Shown here one piece after another: positions 1 through 7,642 of a stretch of DNA of 64,000 nucleotides. This DNA is from CAILHX01 sp046155285. GTDB lineage: Bacteria; Pseudomonadota; Gammaproteobacteria; Burkholderiales; Methylophilaceae. Under the pieces are notes generated by a model. The model did no database searches, was not told the origin of the DNA, and saw only the letters and a list, made by a program, of their open reading frames with translations. Numbering within the stretch: the first letter of the stretch is position 1; each line of letters starts with the position of its first letter. The stretch covers positions 1 to 64,000 of the forward strand of contig JBJXEA010000001.1 of the NCBI GenBank assembly GCA_046155285.1. Reading direction: 5' to 3'. Made by a program: the position numbers and the translations under genes.

Positions 1-2
1 CC

Positions 3-119
3 GATAAATCCCTTGCAGAGGCGGTGAAAAAACTGAATCATAGACCCCGTAAGTGCCTAGACTATCGCACTCCCCATGAGGTCTTCCAAGAGGCTAAACG
101 TGGTGCGGTTGCAATGTGA
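3..119 (+). pseudogene. IS30-family transposase, C-terminal end (cut by window edge)
   Basis: An open frame enters from the left edge and ends at TGA 117-119. The visible 38 residues include LNHRPRKCLDYRTPHEVF, the conserved end of the integrase (rve) domain of IS30-family transposases. Only the tail is in the window, so it cannot be decided here whether the element is complete. The following AT-rich stretch with GGGGTCAGACACG (145-157) may belong to the element end, but no clear terminal inverted repeat can be defined from one side. Confidence 0.75.
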
Positions 120-352
120 ATTCACCCCACTCCCGGAAATAAATGGGGTCAGACACGATTATTTACAATAATAATCAATTGGTTAATTAAAAAAACCCCG
201 GCAACTAGGGCGCGTTTCACGCACCATTCGGTGCGGTTACCGCACTCTACAAATCTGGATTCCAGCGTTCGCTGGAACGACGGCAAATCCCCTCTTTTTT
301 AACCCCTCTCCCGTCCGCGGGCAAGGGGAGAAATTTAACCGCGTAGGTCGCC
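120..352. repeat. Gene-free repeat-rich gap left of htpG
   Basis: No gene is seen here. The stretch holds an AT-rich segment (about 155-195), GC-rich imperfect palindromes (about 205-250), a 28-nt hairpin element (255-282, listed separately) and an imperfect palindrome at about 303-330 that pairs CCCCTCTCCCG with CGGGCAAGGGG. It reads as a landing zone of dispersed repeats between the IS30 remnant and the 3' end of htpG. Confidence 0.6.
255..282. repeat. 28-nt hairpin element, solo copy
   Basis: The stem TTCCAGC/GCTGGAA is flanked by CTGGA on the left and a GACG end on the right. It has the same length and flanks as the two elements bounding the GIY-YIG gene (10767-10794 and 11091-11118). 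Stem positions 9/20 and 10/19 differ from those copies but stay paired (T-A versus C-G, G-C versus A-T), so it is a family member whose secondary structure is conserved. Confidence 0.7.
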
Positions 353-2254
353 CTACAACACCAACAGCCCATTCAAACGCCGCACAAAACTGGCGGGGTC
401 TTCTAGTTGACCGCCTTCCGCCAGCAGCGCTTGCTCGAACAATATATACGCCCAATCATCAAAGCGCGCATCGTTGCTTTCATCACGCAGTTTCGCCACC
501 AGCGCATGTTGCGGGTTGATTTCCAGGGTAGGTTTGGTGCCTGGTGCGTTTTGTCCGGCGGCTTTGAGCAGGCGTTCCAGATTGGCACTCATGTCGTGTG
601 CGCCGGTGACGATGCAGGCCGGGGAATCGGTCAAGCGGTGCGTGACGCGCACCTCTTTTACCTTGTTGCCCAGTGCGGCTTGAATGCGCTCGATAATCGG
701 CTTGAATTCGCCTTCGGCTTTCTTTTGTTCTTCTTTTTCGGCTTCGTCTTCCAGCTTGCCCAAGTCCAAATCGCCCTTGGCGACAGACTGCCATTTTTTG
801 CTATCAAAATCGGTCAGACCACTGACTAGCCATTCATCTACGCGGTCAGAGAGCAGCAGGACTTCGATGCCTTTCTTGCGGAATATCTCCAGATGCGGGC
901 TGCTCTTTGCCGCGGCAAAGGTGTCGGCGGTGACGTAGTAAATCTTGTCCTGACCTTCTTTCATGCGGCTGATGTAGTCCTTCAGCGAGACGGTTTGTTC
1001 TTCAGAATCAGTCAACGTGGTAGAGAAACGCAGCAAGCTGGCGATCTTTTCCTTGTTGGCAAAGTCTTCGCCGGGGCCTTCTTTCATAGCGCGGCCAAAT
1101 TCTTTCCAGAATTTCGCATATTGCTCTGGCTGATTCTCTGCGAGGTCTTCCAACATGCCCAGTACTTTTTTCACTGATCCGGCCTTGATGCCTTCTATCT
1201 CTTTGGATTCCTGCAAGATTTCGCGCGACACGTTCAGCGGTAAGTCGGCAGAATCAATCACGCCCTTGATGAAGCGCAGATACTGCGGCATCAGCTGTTC
1301 TGCGTCATCCATAATGAATACGCGCTTCACATACAGCTTGATACCGTGCGTGACCTTGCGGTCGTAGAGGTCAAACGGCGCATGGGATGGTACGTAGAGC
1401 AGCGAGATGTATTCCTGCTTACCCTCCACGCGGTTGTGCGACCACGCCAGCGGTGCTTCATGGTCGTGCGCCACATGCTTGTAGAATTCTTGATACTGCT
1501 CGTCGTCAATCTCGTTCTTAGGCCGCGCCCACAAGGCGGAAGCCTGATTCACGGTTTCATCTTCATCGGTGGCGACTTCCGCGCCGTCTTTCCATTCCGA
1601 TTTTTTCATCACAATAGGCAGCGTGATGTGGTCTGAGTATTTACGTAGCGTGGATTTGATCTTCCAATCGGATAAGAACTCATCTTCACCTTCACGCAAA
1701 TGCAGCACGATTTCTGTGCCGCGCGTAGGCTTCTCTAACGCTTCCAGCGTGTAATCACCCTCACCTTTGGATTCCCATTGCACCGCATCACCACTGCCTG
1801 CACGGCGCGTGGTGAGCGTTACTTTATCCGCCACAATAAACGCCGAGTAAAACCCCACGCCGAATAGGCCGATGAGGTTAGCGTCTTTGGCTTGATCACC
1901 CGAAAGCTTGGAGAAAAACTCGCGTGTGCCGGATTTGGCAATGGTGCCGATGTGACTAATGACCTCATCGCGGCTCATACCTATGCCGTTATCGCTGATG
2001 GTGAGTGTGCGTGCATCTTTATCAAACGCCACGCGTATTTTCAGCTCGCTATCATCGCCAAATAGACTACTGTCTGCCAACGCCTCAAAGCGCAACTTGT
2101 CGGCGGCATCAGAAGCATTAGAAATCAGCTCGCGCATGAAAATCTCCTTGTTGGAATACAAGGAGTGGATCATCAAGTGCAGTAGTTGTTTGACTTCAGC
2201 TTGGAAGCCTAAGGTTTCTTTTTCGGCGGATTTTTTGGTGGTAGTTTTGGTCAT
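353..2254 (-). CDS. htpG: Molecular chaperone HtpG (Hsp90)
   Basis: Cytosolic Hsp90 chaperone that refolds or holds client proteins in an ATP-driven clamp cycle. The 633-residue length is normal. The N-terminal GHKL ATPase shows RELISNASDA (41-50), the DNGIGM ATP-lid motif (88-93) and IGLFGVGFYSAF (128-139). Middle and C-terminal dimerisation domains follow without a break. The start ATG at 2254 has only a weak purine-rich site (AGAGA). It is transcribed alone: a hairpin at 2279-2303 separates it from the toxin-antitoxin pair upstream, and the repeat zone lies downstream. No heat-shock promoter was confidently recognised. Confidence 0.97.
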   Translation of the reverse strand: MTKTTTKKSAEKETLGFQAEVKQLLHLMIHSLYSNKEIFMRELISNASDAADKLRFEALADSSLFGDDSELKIRVAFDKDARTLTISDNGIGMSRDEVISHIGTIAKSGTREFFSKLSGDQAKDANLIGLFGVGFYSAFIVADKVTLTTRRAGSGDAVQWESKGEGDYTLEALEKPTRGTEIVLHLREGEDEFLSDWKIKSTLRKYSDHITLPIVMKKSEWKDGAEVATDEDETVNQASALWARPKNEIDDEQYQEFYKHVAHDHEAPLAWSHNRVEGKQEYISLLYVPSHAPFDLYDRKVTHGIKLYVKRVFIMDDAEQLMPQYLRFIKGVIDSADLPLNVSREILQESKEIEGIKAGSVKKVLGMLEDLAENQPEQYAKFWKEFGRAMKEGPGEDFANKEKIASLLRFSTTLTDSEEQTVSLKDYISRMKEGQDKIYYVTADTFAAAKSSPHLEIFRKKGIEVLLLSDRVDEWLVSGLTDFDSKKWQSVAKGDLDLGKLEDEAEKEEQKKAEGEFKPIIERIQAALGNKVKEVRVTHRLTDSPACIVTGAHDMSANLERLLKAAGQNAPGTKPTLEINPQHALVAKLRDESNDARFDDWAYILFEQALLAEGGQLEDPASFVRRLNGLLVL

Positions 2255-2278
2255 GGTAATAGTCTCTCTATAAAACAG

Positions 2279-2303
2279 AACAGCCCATTAACTATGGGCT
2301 GTT
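2279..2303 (-). terminator. Probable terminator of the toxin-antitoxin operon
   Basis: Perfect 9-bp stem AACAGCCCA/TGGGCTGTT with a 7-nt loop, followed on the minus strand by CTGTTTTAT. It lies between the toxin stop (2334) and the htpG start (2254), so it probably ends the toxin-antitoxin transcript and insulates htpG. Confidence 0.6.
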
Positions 2304-2333
2304 TAGGGAATTTCAAGTCCTTACCAAACGCTT

Positions 2334-2618
2334 TCACCAACGCTTAGGTGGTTTGCGTGAAGTATGGAACACGCGCAGAATTTCAACCTGTTCGGCACGA
2401 ATACGGTAAGGGATGAGATAACGTGTTTTGGGTACCAGTAACTCACGCGTGCCAATCACTCGGCCAGGTCGCCCCATTGAGGGCTGGCTGGCAAGCATGG
2501 CAGCTGAGTCAACAATACGTTGCACCGCCAGCCGTGCGGCTTCTTGATTATCCGCAGCAATGTAAGCAGCTTCTTCATCAAGGTTAAGCAGCGCGTTACG
2601 CAGCCACTTAACCCGCAT
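2334..2618 (-). CDS. RelE/ParE-family toxin
   Basis: A 94-residue basic protein with the ParE/RelE fold pattern: an N-terminal helical hairpin (LNLDEEAAYIAADNQEAA), a GRPGRVIGTRELLV strand region, RYLIPYRI and a C-terminal ILRVFHTSRKPP strand. ParE-type members poison DNA gyrase and RelE-type members cleave mRNA; the sequence alone does not decide, though the GRPGR..GTRE layout favours ParE-like. It overlaps the antitoxin gene by 11 nt (2608-2618), so the pair is translationally coupled, antitoxin first. Both frames are intact, so it is probably functional. Confidence 0.85.
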   Translation of the reverse strand: MRVKWLRNALLNLDEEAAYIAADNQEAARLAVQRIVDSAAMLASQPSMGRPGRVIGTRELLVPKTRYLIPYRIRAEQVEILRVFHTSRKPPKRW

Positions 2619-2850
2619 TGTTCATCCACTTATCCAGCACCGCCTTCACTTCGCCATCGCTGGCAAAGTCTCCGGCATCGGCTTCGGCTAACGCGGCGCG
2701 AGTTTCCTGAATCTGCCATTCATTGACATCAACATATTCGCGTATCGCCTCAGCAGCAAGAAAAGAGCGGCTGCGGTGGGTCGCGTCAGCAAGCTGCTCT
2801 AGCCTGTCTTTGACGGTTGGCTCCAAACGGATGGTCATCGTAGTGGTCAT
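2608..2850 (-). CDS. Ribbon-helix-helix antitoxin (CopG/ParD-like)
   Basis: An 80-residue protein. Its N-terminus (MTIRLEPTVKDRLEQLAD) and RSRSFLAAEAIREYVD form the ribbon-helix-helix DNA-binding fold. The acidic C-terminal tail (about 45-80) would wrap the toxin. The ATG at 2850 is preceded by GAGG at good spacing; a second ATG at 2838 is less likely. As is usual for such antitoxins, it probably represses its own promoter, where three ATTGT boxes lie at 10- and 9-bp steps (2864-2887). Confidence 0.85.
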   Translation of the reverse strand: MTTTMTIRLEPTVKDRLEQLADATHRSRSFLAAEAIREYVDVNEWQIQETRAALAEADAGDFASDGEVKAVLDKWMNNAG

Positions 2851-2863
2851 ATTGAGCCTCGGT

Positions 2864-2887
2864 ATTGTGATGTATTGTACACATTGT
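2864..2887 (-). promoter_or_regulatory. Putative antitoxin operator/promoter
   Basis: Three ATTGT boxes (ACAAT on the minus strand) at 2864-2868, 2874-2878 and 2883-2887 lie 14-37 nt upstream of the antitoxin start. The 9-10 bp period places them on one DNA face, as expected for cooperative ribbon-helix-helix dimers. The TACAAT hexamers could also serve as a -10 box. Confidence 0.5.
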
Positions 2888-2911
2888 AACCTAGGCTACT
2901 ACAAAACCAAG

Positions 2912-3589
2912 CTATTTCAACAGACCAAATACCTTCTTAGCCAAATCCGTACCTGCTCCCAACGGGTTTTTACGGATGTTCTTTTCTTCTTCCGCCATCA
3001 TGACGTAAAGGCCATCCAGCGCTTTGTTGGTGACGTATTGCTCCAAATTGGCTTGATCTTTTTTCACCACGCCAAACTTGGCGCCCATTTCGGCGTATTT
3101 GTTGTATTGCTCGGCCAATTGCACCTTGGCGGTCGCATTCTTGACGATAGGCAAAAATTTCTCTGCCAAAGGACCCGCAGTCGTTTTCTTAAAATATTGC
3201 GTGGCAGAATCATCGCCGCCTGTCAGAATCGCCTTGGCATCCGCTAGGCTCATCTGCTTGACTGAATCCACCAGCAGTGTCTTGGCTTCTGGCACAGCAG
3301 CCTCCGCCGCACGATTCATGCGCGTCACCAACTCGTCAGACTGCTTGCCCATGCCGAACATCTTCATGCCTTTTTCTATCTTTTTGAGCGAATCCGGCAA
3401 AGGAATCTTGACCTTGGGATTGCCCAAAAAGCCATCCGCCGCCCCCAGCTTGCCGACAGCGCTACCGACCCCTTGGATCAAAGCATCTTTTAAGCCGCCG
3501 CTGGCATCCTGGTTGGATAAGCTGCTTAAATCCAGTGCTTGAGACGCAGTCGCAAACAACAGGAAAAACAAGGCAAGATAAAAACGCAT
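2912..3589 (-). CDS. DUF4197 family exported protein
   Basis: A 225-residue protein of the DUF4197 family, whose role is unknown. Translation probably starts at ATG 3589, with AGGAG placed 7-8 nt upstream, rather than at an in-frame codon at 3634. From 3589 the product opens with a good Sec signal peptide (MRFYLALFFLLFATASQA, cleavage before LDL). The mature part is helical: GGLKDALIQGVGSAV, then KIPLPDSLKKIEKGM, then AAVPEAKTLLVDSVKQMS, which are family hallmarks. It is monocistronic and divergent from the DUF2721 gene. Probably periplasmic; no catalytic residues are evident. Confidence 0.85.
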   Translation of the reverse strand: MRFYLALFFLLFATASQALDLSSLSNQDASGGLKDALIQGVGSAVGKLGAADGFLGNPKVKIPLPDSLKKIEKGMKMFGMGKQSDELVTRMNRAAEAAVPEAKTLLVDSVKQMSLADAKAILTGGDDSATQYFKKTTAGPLAEKFLPIVKNATAKVQLAEQYNKYAEMGAKFGVVKKDQANLEQYVTNKALDGLYVMMAEEEKNIRKNPLGAGTDLAKKVFGLLK

Positions 3590-3675
3590 GGTAGGCTCCT
3601 GAACAGATGGTATGAGGTAGAAATACCAACGCATCTTAACGCATAATACTGAAAACTTTCAGAAGGAACTCCCTA

Positions 3676-4116
3676 GTGCAAACCGCCGTAAATGTGATCA
3701 ACATCGCCTCCGTCATCCAACAAGCTGTAGCGCCAGTTTTTCTACTCACAGGCGTGAGTGCTATTCTCGGCGTTTTGGCTGGTCGGCTTGCGCGGGTTAT
3801 TGATCGCTTCAGATTACTTAAGGAATCAGGTTGCGATACGCAAGATACACGTTATACAGAAATGCAGAAATTACAACGTCGTGCGCACTGGATACACTGG
3901 GCCATCAGCTTATGTACTATATCCTTGCTATTAGTCTGCCTAGTGATTGGGACTTTATTTGTAGGGGTTGAAATGTCGATGAACCCATTCCACTTGGTAT
4001 CGCTACTGTTCATATCGGCGATGCTGTCACTGATTGCCGGCTTGCTGTGTTTTCTTAGAGAAATCTCTTTAGCTACGACAGTGATCGAAATGCCAGAAAG
4101 CCTCAAGAATCTCTAA
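3676..4116 (+). CDS. DUF2721 family inner-membrane protein
   Basis: A 146-residue membrane protein starting at GTG 3676, with AAGGA upstream. Three hydrophobic helices lie near residues 22-40, 74-96 and 105-126, and the loop after helix 1 is basic (GRLARVIDRFRLLKE). This matches the DUF2721 pattern, whose function is unknown. Its last 14 nt overlap the 3' end of the convergent TPR/OGT gene (4103-4116), an unusual tail-to-tail overlap in which each transcript reads into the other's coding end. Confidence 0.8.
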   Translation: MQTAVNVINIASVIQQAVAPVFLLTGVSAILGVLAGRLARVIDRFRLLKESGCDTQDTRYTEMQKLQRRAHWIHWAISLCTISLLLVCLVIGTLFVGVEMSMNPFHLVSLLFISAMLSLIAGLLCFLREISLATTVIEMPESLKNL

Positions 4117-6388
4117 AAGTATCTCTGTGCTTTTTGCTTAGCTCACCAAGCTCCTCTTCCAGCGCCTTAATCACGCTGATGTCTTGGTACAACGTATGCA
4201 CAGAAGCTTGTAATTTCTGCCGCGCTTGGTCGGCAAACGCGGCATCTGTCGCCAAGCGCACAGCGCATTCCACATACTCTTGCTTGTTAGTAGCAATATA
4301 GGCTTGCATGCCTAGCTGCTTGAGAATTCCACTCGCCAATTGCCCCCGCATAAATTGCCCCTGATAGGCCACTACGGGCGTATGGCAAACAATGGCCTGC
4401 ATCGCAGTATTGAAGCCAGAAAACCCAATCGTATCGAGCATCACATGGGCGTTTTTCATTAAGAAATGAAACTCCGCTGGTGTTTTCCAAGAAATAAACC
4501 GCACATGTTTTTCATACGCCATGCCTGCTTCGGCAAAGCTTGTAGCCAAGCGCCGCGCCAGTTTGTGGCTTAATTCTGGAATACGATGATAGGTAAAAAA
4601 AACAAACTGCACATCGTCCAACTCTCGCGCAATATCCACGAACACGTGGTCGTGTTGTGGCGCGTACTTAAACGGCGTTCCGGGACAGATCATCAACGGT
4701 TTTTCAGGGTCAATATCTAGGCTGCTTAAATCCACCGACTGAAATACAATCTCCTCTGCCGAGTAATAGCAACCGAGATTAGGCAGGCAAATGAGCTGCT
4801 CTGAATAATACTTTTGAGCCTCCGCACCTTCAAAATTCTCTGCCGATAAGTAATAATCAATGGTCGGCAAGCCAGTAGTTTCAGGATGTCCCCACGTCGC
4901 CATTTGTATGGGTGCTATGCGCATAGAGGCCAATCTAAAGGTCGTCGGATCCATGCCTACTTCAGGGTAAATCAATACATCCACATTTTTTGCCAGGATG
5001 ATTTTTGCCCAATCAGCCGTGGTTTTGACACCCCCCTCAAAACTTGCCGCGTTGCTTTTTGCGATGGCGGTTTCTTGGTCTTGCGCGGCATCCACATAAA
5101 ACACATGCAGCTCAAAGCGCGACTTATCTAATTGCTCAAACCAGCCTTTCACAATGGCATCCCACACCGAATGGCGGCGAATATGCGCCGACACAATGCC
5201 GACCCGTATCGGCGCTTGTGCGCTTGGCGGCAGCCAATGTGGGGTTAATCCTTGCCGAGTTTGCCAACGCGCCATCAACTCGCAACTGAGCTTGCCAAAT
5301 GTTTCCAACAAAGCACGATTATTGTCTGCTTGATAGGCCAAAAAGAACGGCAAAATCTCACCCACAATGGCGGTTTCATCGTCACAGATATGGCTGGTAA
5401 GTGAAGCTTGTAATGATGCCAGCTCATGCCCGAATTGCGTCCTGGCGTGAGCCACTTGTTCAGCACTTTGCGCAAACACTGGCACATGCGCCAATAAACA
5501 CTTTAGTTTGAGGGTGAGCGACTGTGGATTAAGCTGGAGCGCCGCATTAAAGCTCGCTAAAGCTGCTTGCTGCTCGCCGATGTCAAGCAGGGCCTCAGCC
5601 CGACTGGCATAAGCATCCACAAAGTCTGGCTTGAGCGCTAAGGCAGCATCATAGCTGGCAAGCGCCTCTTGATAGCGCCGTAAACTCCGCAAAGCATTAC
5701 CTCGATTATGCAGCGCGGGGATGTCATGCGGGCTAAGACTTAAAATATGACTAAAGCTGACAAGCGCCGCTTCATGTTGTCGCGCGGCTTGCAATACGGC
5801 ACCATAGTTATTGAGCGTACTAATGTCGTCAGGACTCATCTCCAGCGCTGTTTTATAACTGACAAGCGCTTCATCATGACGTTGCAGAATACGCAACACA
5901 TCACCACGATTTTTATGGAAAAACGGTTCTTTAGGTTTGAGCTTGATGCCACGTTCAAAGCTCGCCAGCGCTTCCGCATTGCGCCCCAAAGCTTGCTGGC
6001 TAATAGCTAGATTATTGATTGCCTGAAAGAAATCAGGCCGCAACTTTAATAGGCGCTCATAATTCTTCAACGCTTCTTCATGTTGCTGCAAGCCTTGCAG
6101 CGCATTCGCCAAATTAAATAACGCGTTGATTTCTTTGCCATTGATATTCACCGCCCGCCGCATTAAATCAACCGCCAAGGCCAATCGCCCAGTTTGCGAG
6201 GCAAGCAGCCCCAGCAAATGCAAAGCATCAAAATTGTGCGGCTGAACTTGCAGCACCTGCGTATAAAGCGCCTCCGCTTCTGCTGCCTTGCCTTGGTTGT
6301 GCAAAGCCACCGCTTGCTGCAATAGCGCGAGTACGTTGTGCTGTGGCTTGGTGTGCGACTTATGGAATAAATGCGGTGGTTTTGCCAA
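4103..6388 (-). CDS. TPR protein with O-GlcNAc-transferase-like (GT41) catalytic domain
   Basis: A 761-residue protein. About eight tandem 34-residue TPR units span roughly 20-290 (for example DALHLLGLLASQTGRLALAV, and repeats with the NPALHNR-type start). The C-terminal half resembles eukaryotic OGT/SPINDLY: IRVGIVSAHIRRHSVWDAIV opens the first Rossmann lobe, and ATWGHPETTGLPTIDYYL and FSGFNTAMQAIVCHTPVVAY lie in the second. Family members transfer sugars, often GlcNAc, from nucleotide donors to Ser/Thr or Asn of proteins. The substrate here is unknown; flagellar or adhesin proteins are guesses. It has no signal peptide, so it is cytosolic. It stands alone upstream, and the first residues are basic and His-rich. 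Confidence 0.85.
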   Translation of the reverse strand: MAKPPHLFHKSHTKPQHNVLALLQQAVALHNQGKAAEAEALYTQVLQVQPHNFDALHLLGLLASQTGRLALAVDLMRRAVNINGKEINALFNLANALQGLQQHEEALKNYERLLKLRPDFFQAINNLAISQQALGRNAEALASFERGIKLKPKEPFFHKNRGDVLRILQRHDEALVSYKTALEMSPDDISTLNNYGAVLQAARQHEAALVSFSHILSLSPHDIPALHNRGNALRSLRRYQEALASYDAALALKPDFVDAYASRAEALLDIGEQQAALASFNAALQLNPQSLTLKLKCLLAHVPVFAQSAEQVAHARTQFGHELASLQASLTSHICDDETAIVGEILPFFLAYQADNNRALLETFGKLSCELMARWQTRQGLTPHWLPPSAQAPIRVGIVSAHIRRHSVWDAIVKGWFEQLDKSRFELHVFYVDAAQDQETAIAKSNAASFEGGVKTTADWAKIILAKNVDVLIYPEVGMDPTTFRLASMRIAPIQMATWGHPETTGLPTIDYYLSAENFEGAEAQKYYSEQLICLPNLGCYYSAEEIVFQSVDLSSLDIDPEKPLMICPGTPFKYAPQHDHVFVDIARELDDVQFVFFTYHRIPELSHKLARRLATSFAEAGMAYEKHVRFISWKTPAEFHFLMKNAHVMLDTIGFSGFNTAMQAIVCHTPVVAYQGQFMRGQLASGILKQLGMQAYIATNKQEYVECAVRLATDAAFADQARQKLQASVHTLYQDISVIKALEEELGELSKKHRDTFRDS

Positions 6389-6478
6389 TGAAAACTCCTG
6401 AAAACTGATACTGAAAACTCAATGGAAGAGGCTGATGTAGATGAGCTTAACATCTGCATCAGCCCTCTTCCGAATTAT

Positions 6479-7642
6479 TCAGTCTAGCGAATCTGCAATG
6501 CGCTCCAAAGCGTGCATGATGACTTTTCGTGGTGCGGCGATATTCATGCGCATGAAGCCGCTACCAACTTCTCCAAACACGATGCCCGGGCTTAAGCCAA
6601 CACCCGCTTTAAGCACAAAAAACTCCTTAAGCTGTTTGTCGCTCATCGCTAACTTTCGGCAATCCAGCCACAGCATATAAGTGCCTTCAGCTTCTATCAG
6701 CTGAATCTGCGGCAACCGTGTTTGCAAAAACTCCCGCACCGCATCGCGTGTAGTGGCAAGATAAGCCATGAGCGCATCCAGCCAAGGCTCACCGCCATTG
6801 TAGGAGGCGATGAAGGCAGTGATGCTGAAAGGGTTGGCGGGGCTGACATGCAACAAGCCAAAAGCCTTGTTGATGGCGGCGCGATGTGCCGGATTAGGCA
6901 CGATGAGTGCAGATAAACCAAGACCGGGGATGTTGAAGGTTTTGCTGGGTGCAACGGTGGTGATGACATTATCACTCGCGCCTTGCAGCCTTGCCAGTGG
7001 GATGTGCTGATTGCCCGGATACAGCAAATCGGCATGAATCTCATCCGACAAAACAAGCACATCATAGCGTCTGGCAATCGCCAGCAGCTCATGCAGTTCC
7101 TGAGCACTCCACACCCGCCCAACCGGGTTGTGTGGAGAGCAAAGCAACAGCAAACGCACACCCTGCGCCGCGCATTGTTCAAAATGTTCGAGATCAAAAC
7201 TGTAGCGCCCACGTTCCAATTTGAGCGGATTCTCTATCAGTTTTCTACCAGTTTCGGTAACACATGACATGAAGGGAAAGTACACCGGCGGTTGCACAAT
7301 CACGCCGTCACCCGCTTGGGAAAACGCTGCTACTGCGGCGTACAAAGATGGCACTACGCCGGGTGCCATGACTATCCACTCACGCTCAATCTGCCAATCG
7401 TGACGGCGTTGTAGCCAGCTCATCAAAGCCACATACAATTCATCAGGAAATTGGGTGTAACCGTAAATCGGATGCGCCGCTCTAGCCTGCAACGCCTCGG
7501 TCACCGCTTGTGGCGCGGCAAAATCCATATCCGCCACCCACAAGGGAATAACATCTTCTCGCCCAAAATATGCGGCGCGACCGTCCCATTTGACGCTGTG
7601 CGTACCTGCACGTGAAATTTCGCGGTCAAAATCGAAGCTCAT
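6479..7642 (-). CDS. ovoB: PLP-dependent C-S beta-lyase, likely OvoB (5-histidylcysteine sulfoxide lyase)
   Basis: A 387-residue fold-type I PLP enzyme of the PatB/MalY cystathionine beta-lyase group. Landmarks are VIPLWVADMDFAAP (31-44), CSPHNPVGRVW (168-178), SDEIHADL (199-206) and APSKTFN with the Schiff-base lysine K234. Its start overlaps the ovoA stop by 4 nt, so the two are coupled. In established ovothiol biosynthesis OvoA makes 5-histidylcysteine sulfoxide and a PLP lyase (OvoB) cleaves its C-S bond to 5-thiohistidine. The operon makes OvoB the most likely role. A generic cystathionine or cysteine-conjugate lyase would look similar in sequence. Confidence 0.8.
   Translation of the reverse strand: MSFDFDREISRAGTHSVKWDGRAAYFGREDVIPLWVADMDFAAPQAVTEALQARAAHPIYGYTQFPDELYVALMSWLQRRHDWQIEREWIVMAPGVVPSLYAAVAAFSQAGDGVIVQPPVYFPFMSCVTETGRKLIENPLKLERGRYSFDLEHFEQCAAQGVRLLLLCSPHNPVGRVWSAQELHELLAIARRYDVLVLSDEIHADLLYPGNQHIPLARLQGASDNVITTVAPSKTFNIPGLGLSALIVPNPAHRAAINKAFGLLHVSPANPFSITAFIASYNGGEPWLDALMAYLATTRDAVREFLQTRLPQIQLIEAEGTYMLWLDCRKLAMSDKQLKEFFVLKAGVGLSPGIVFGEVGSGFMRMNIAAPRKVIMHALERIADSLD

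Noticed and set aside
237..455. 72-codon minus-strand frame over the 3' end of htpG
   Set aside because: Runs through palindromic repeats and overlaps htpG in another frame.
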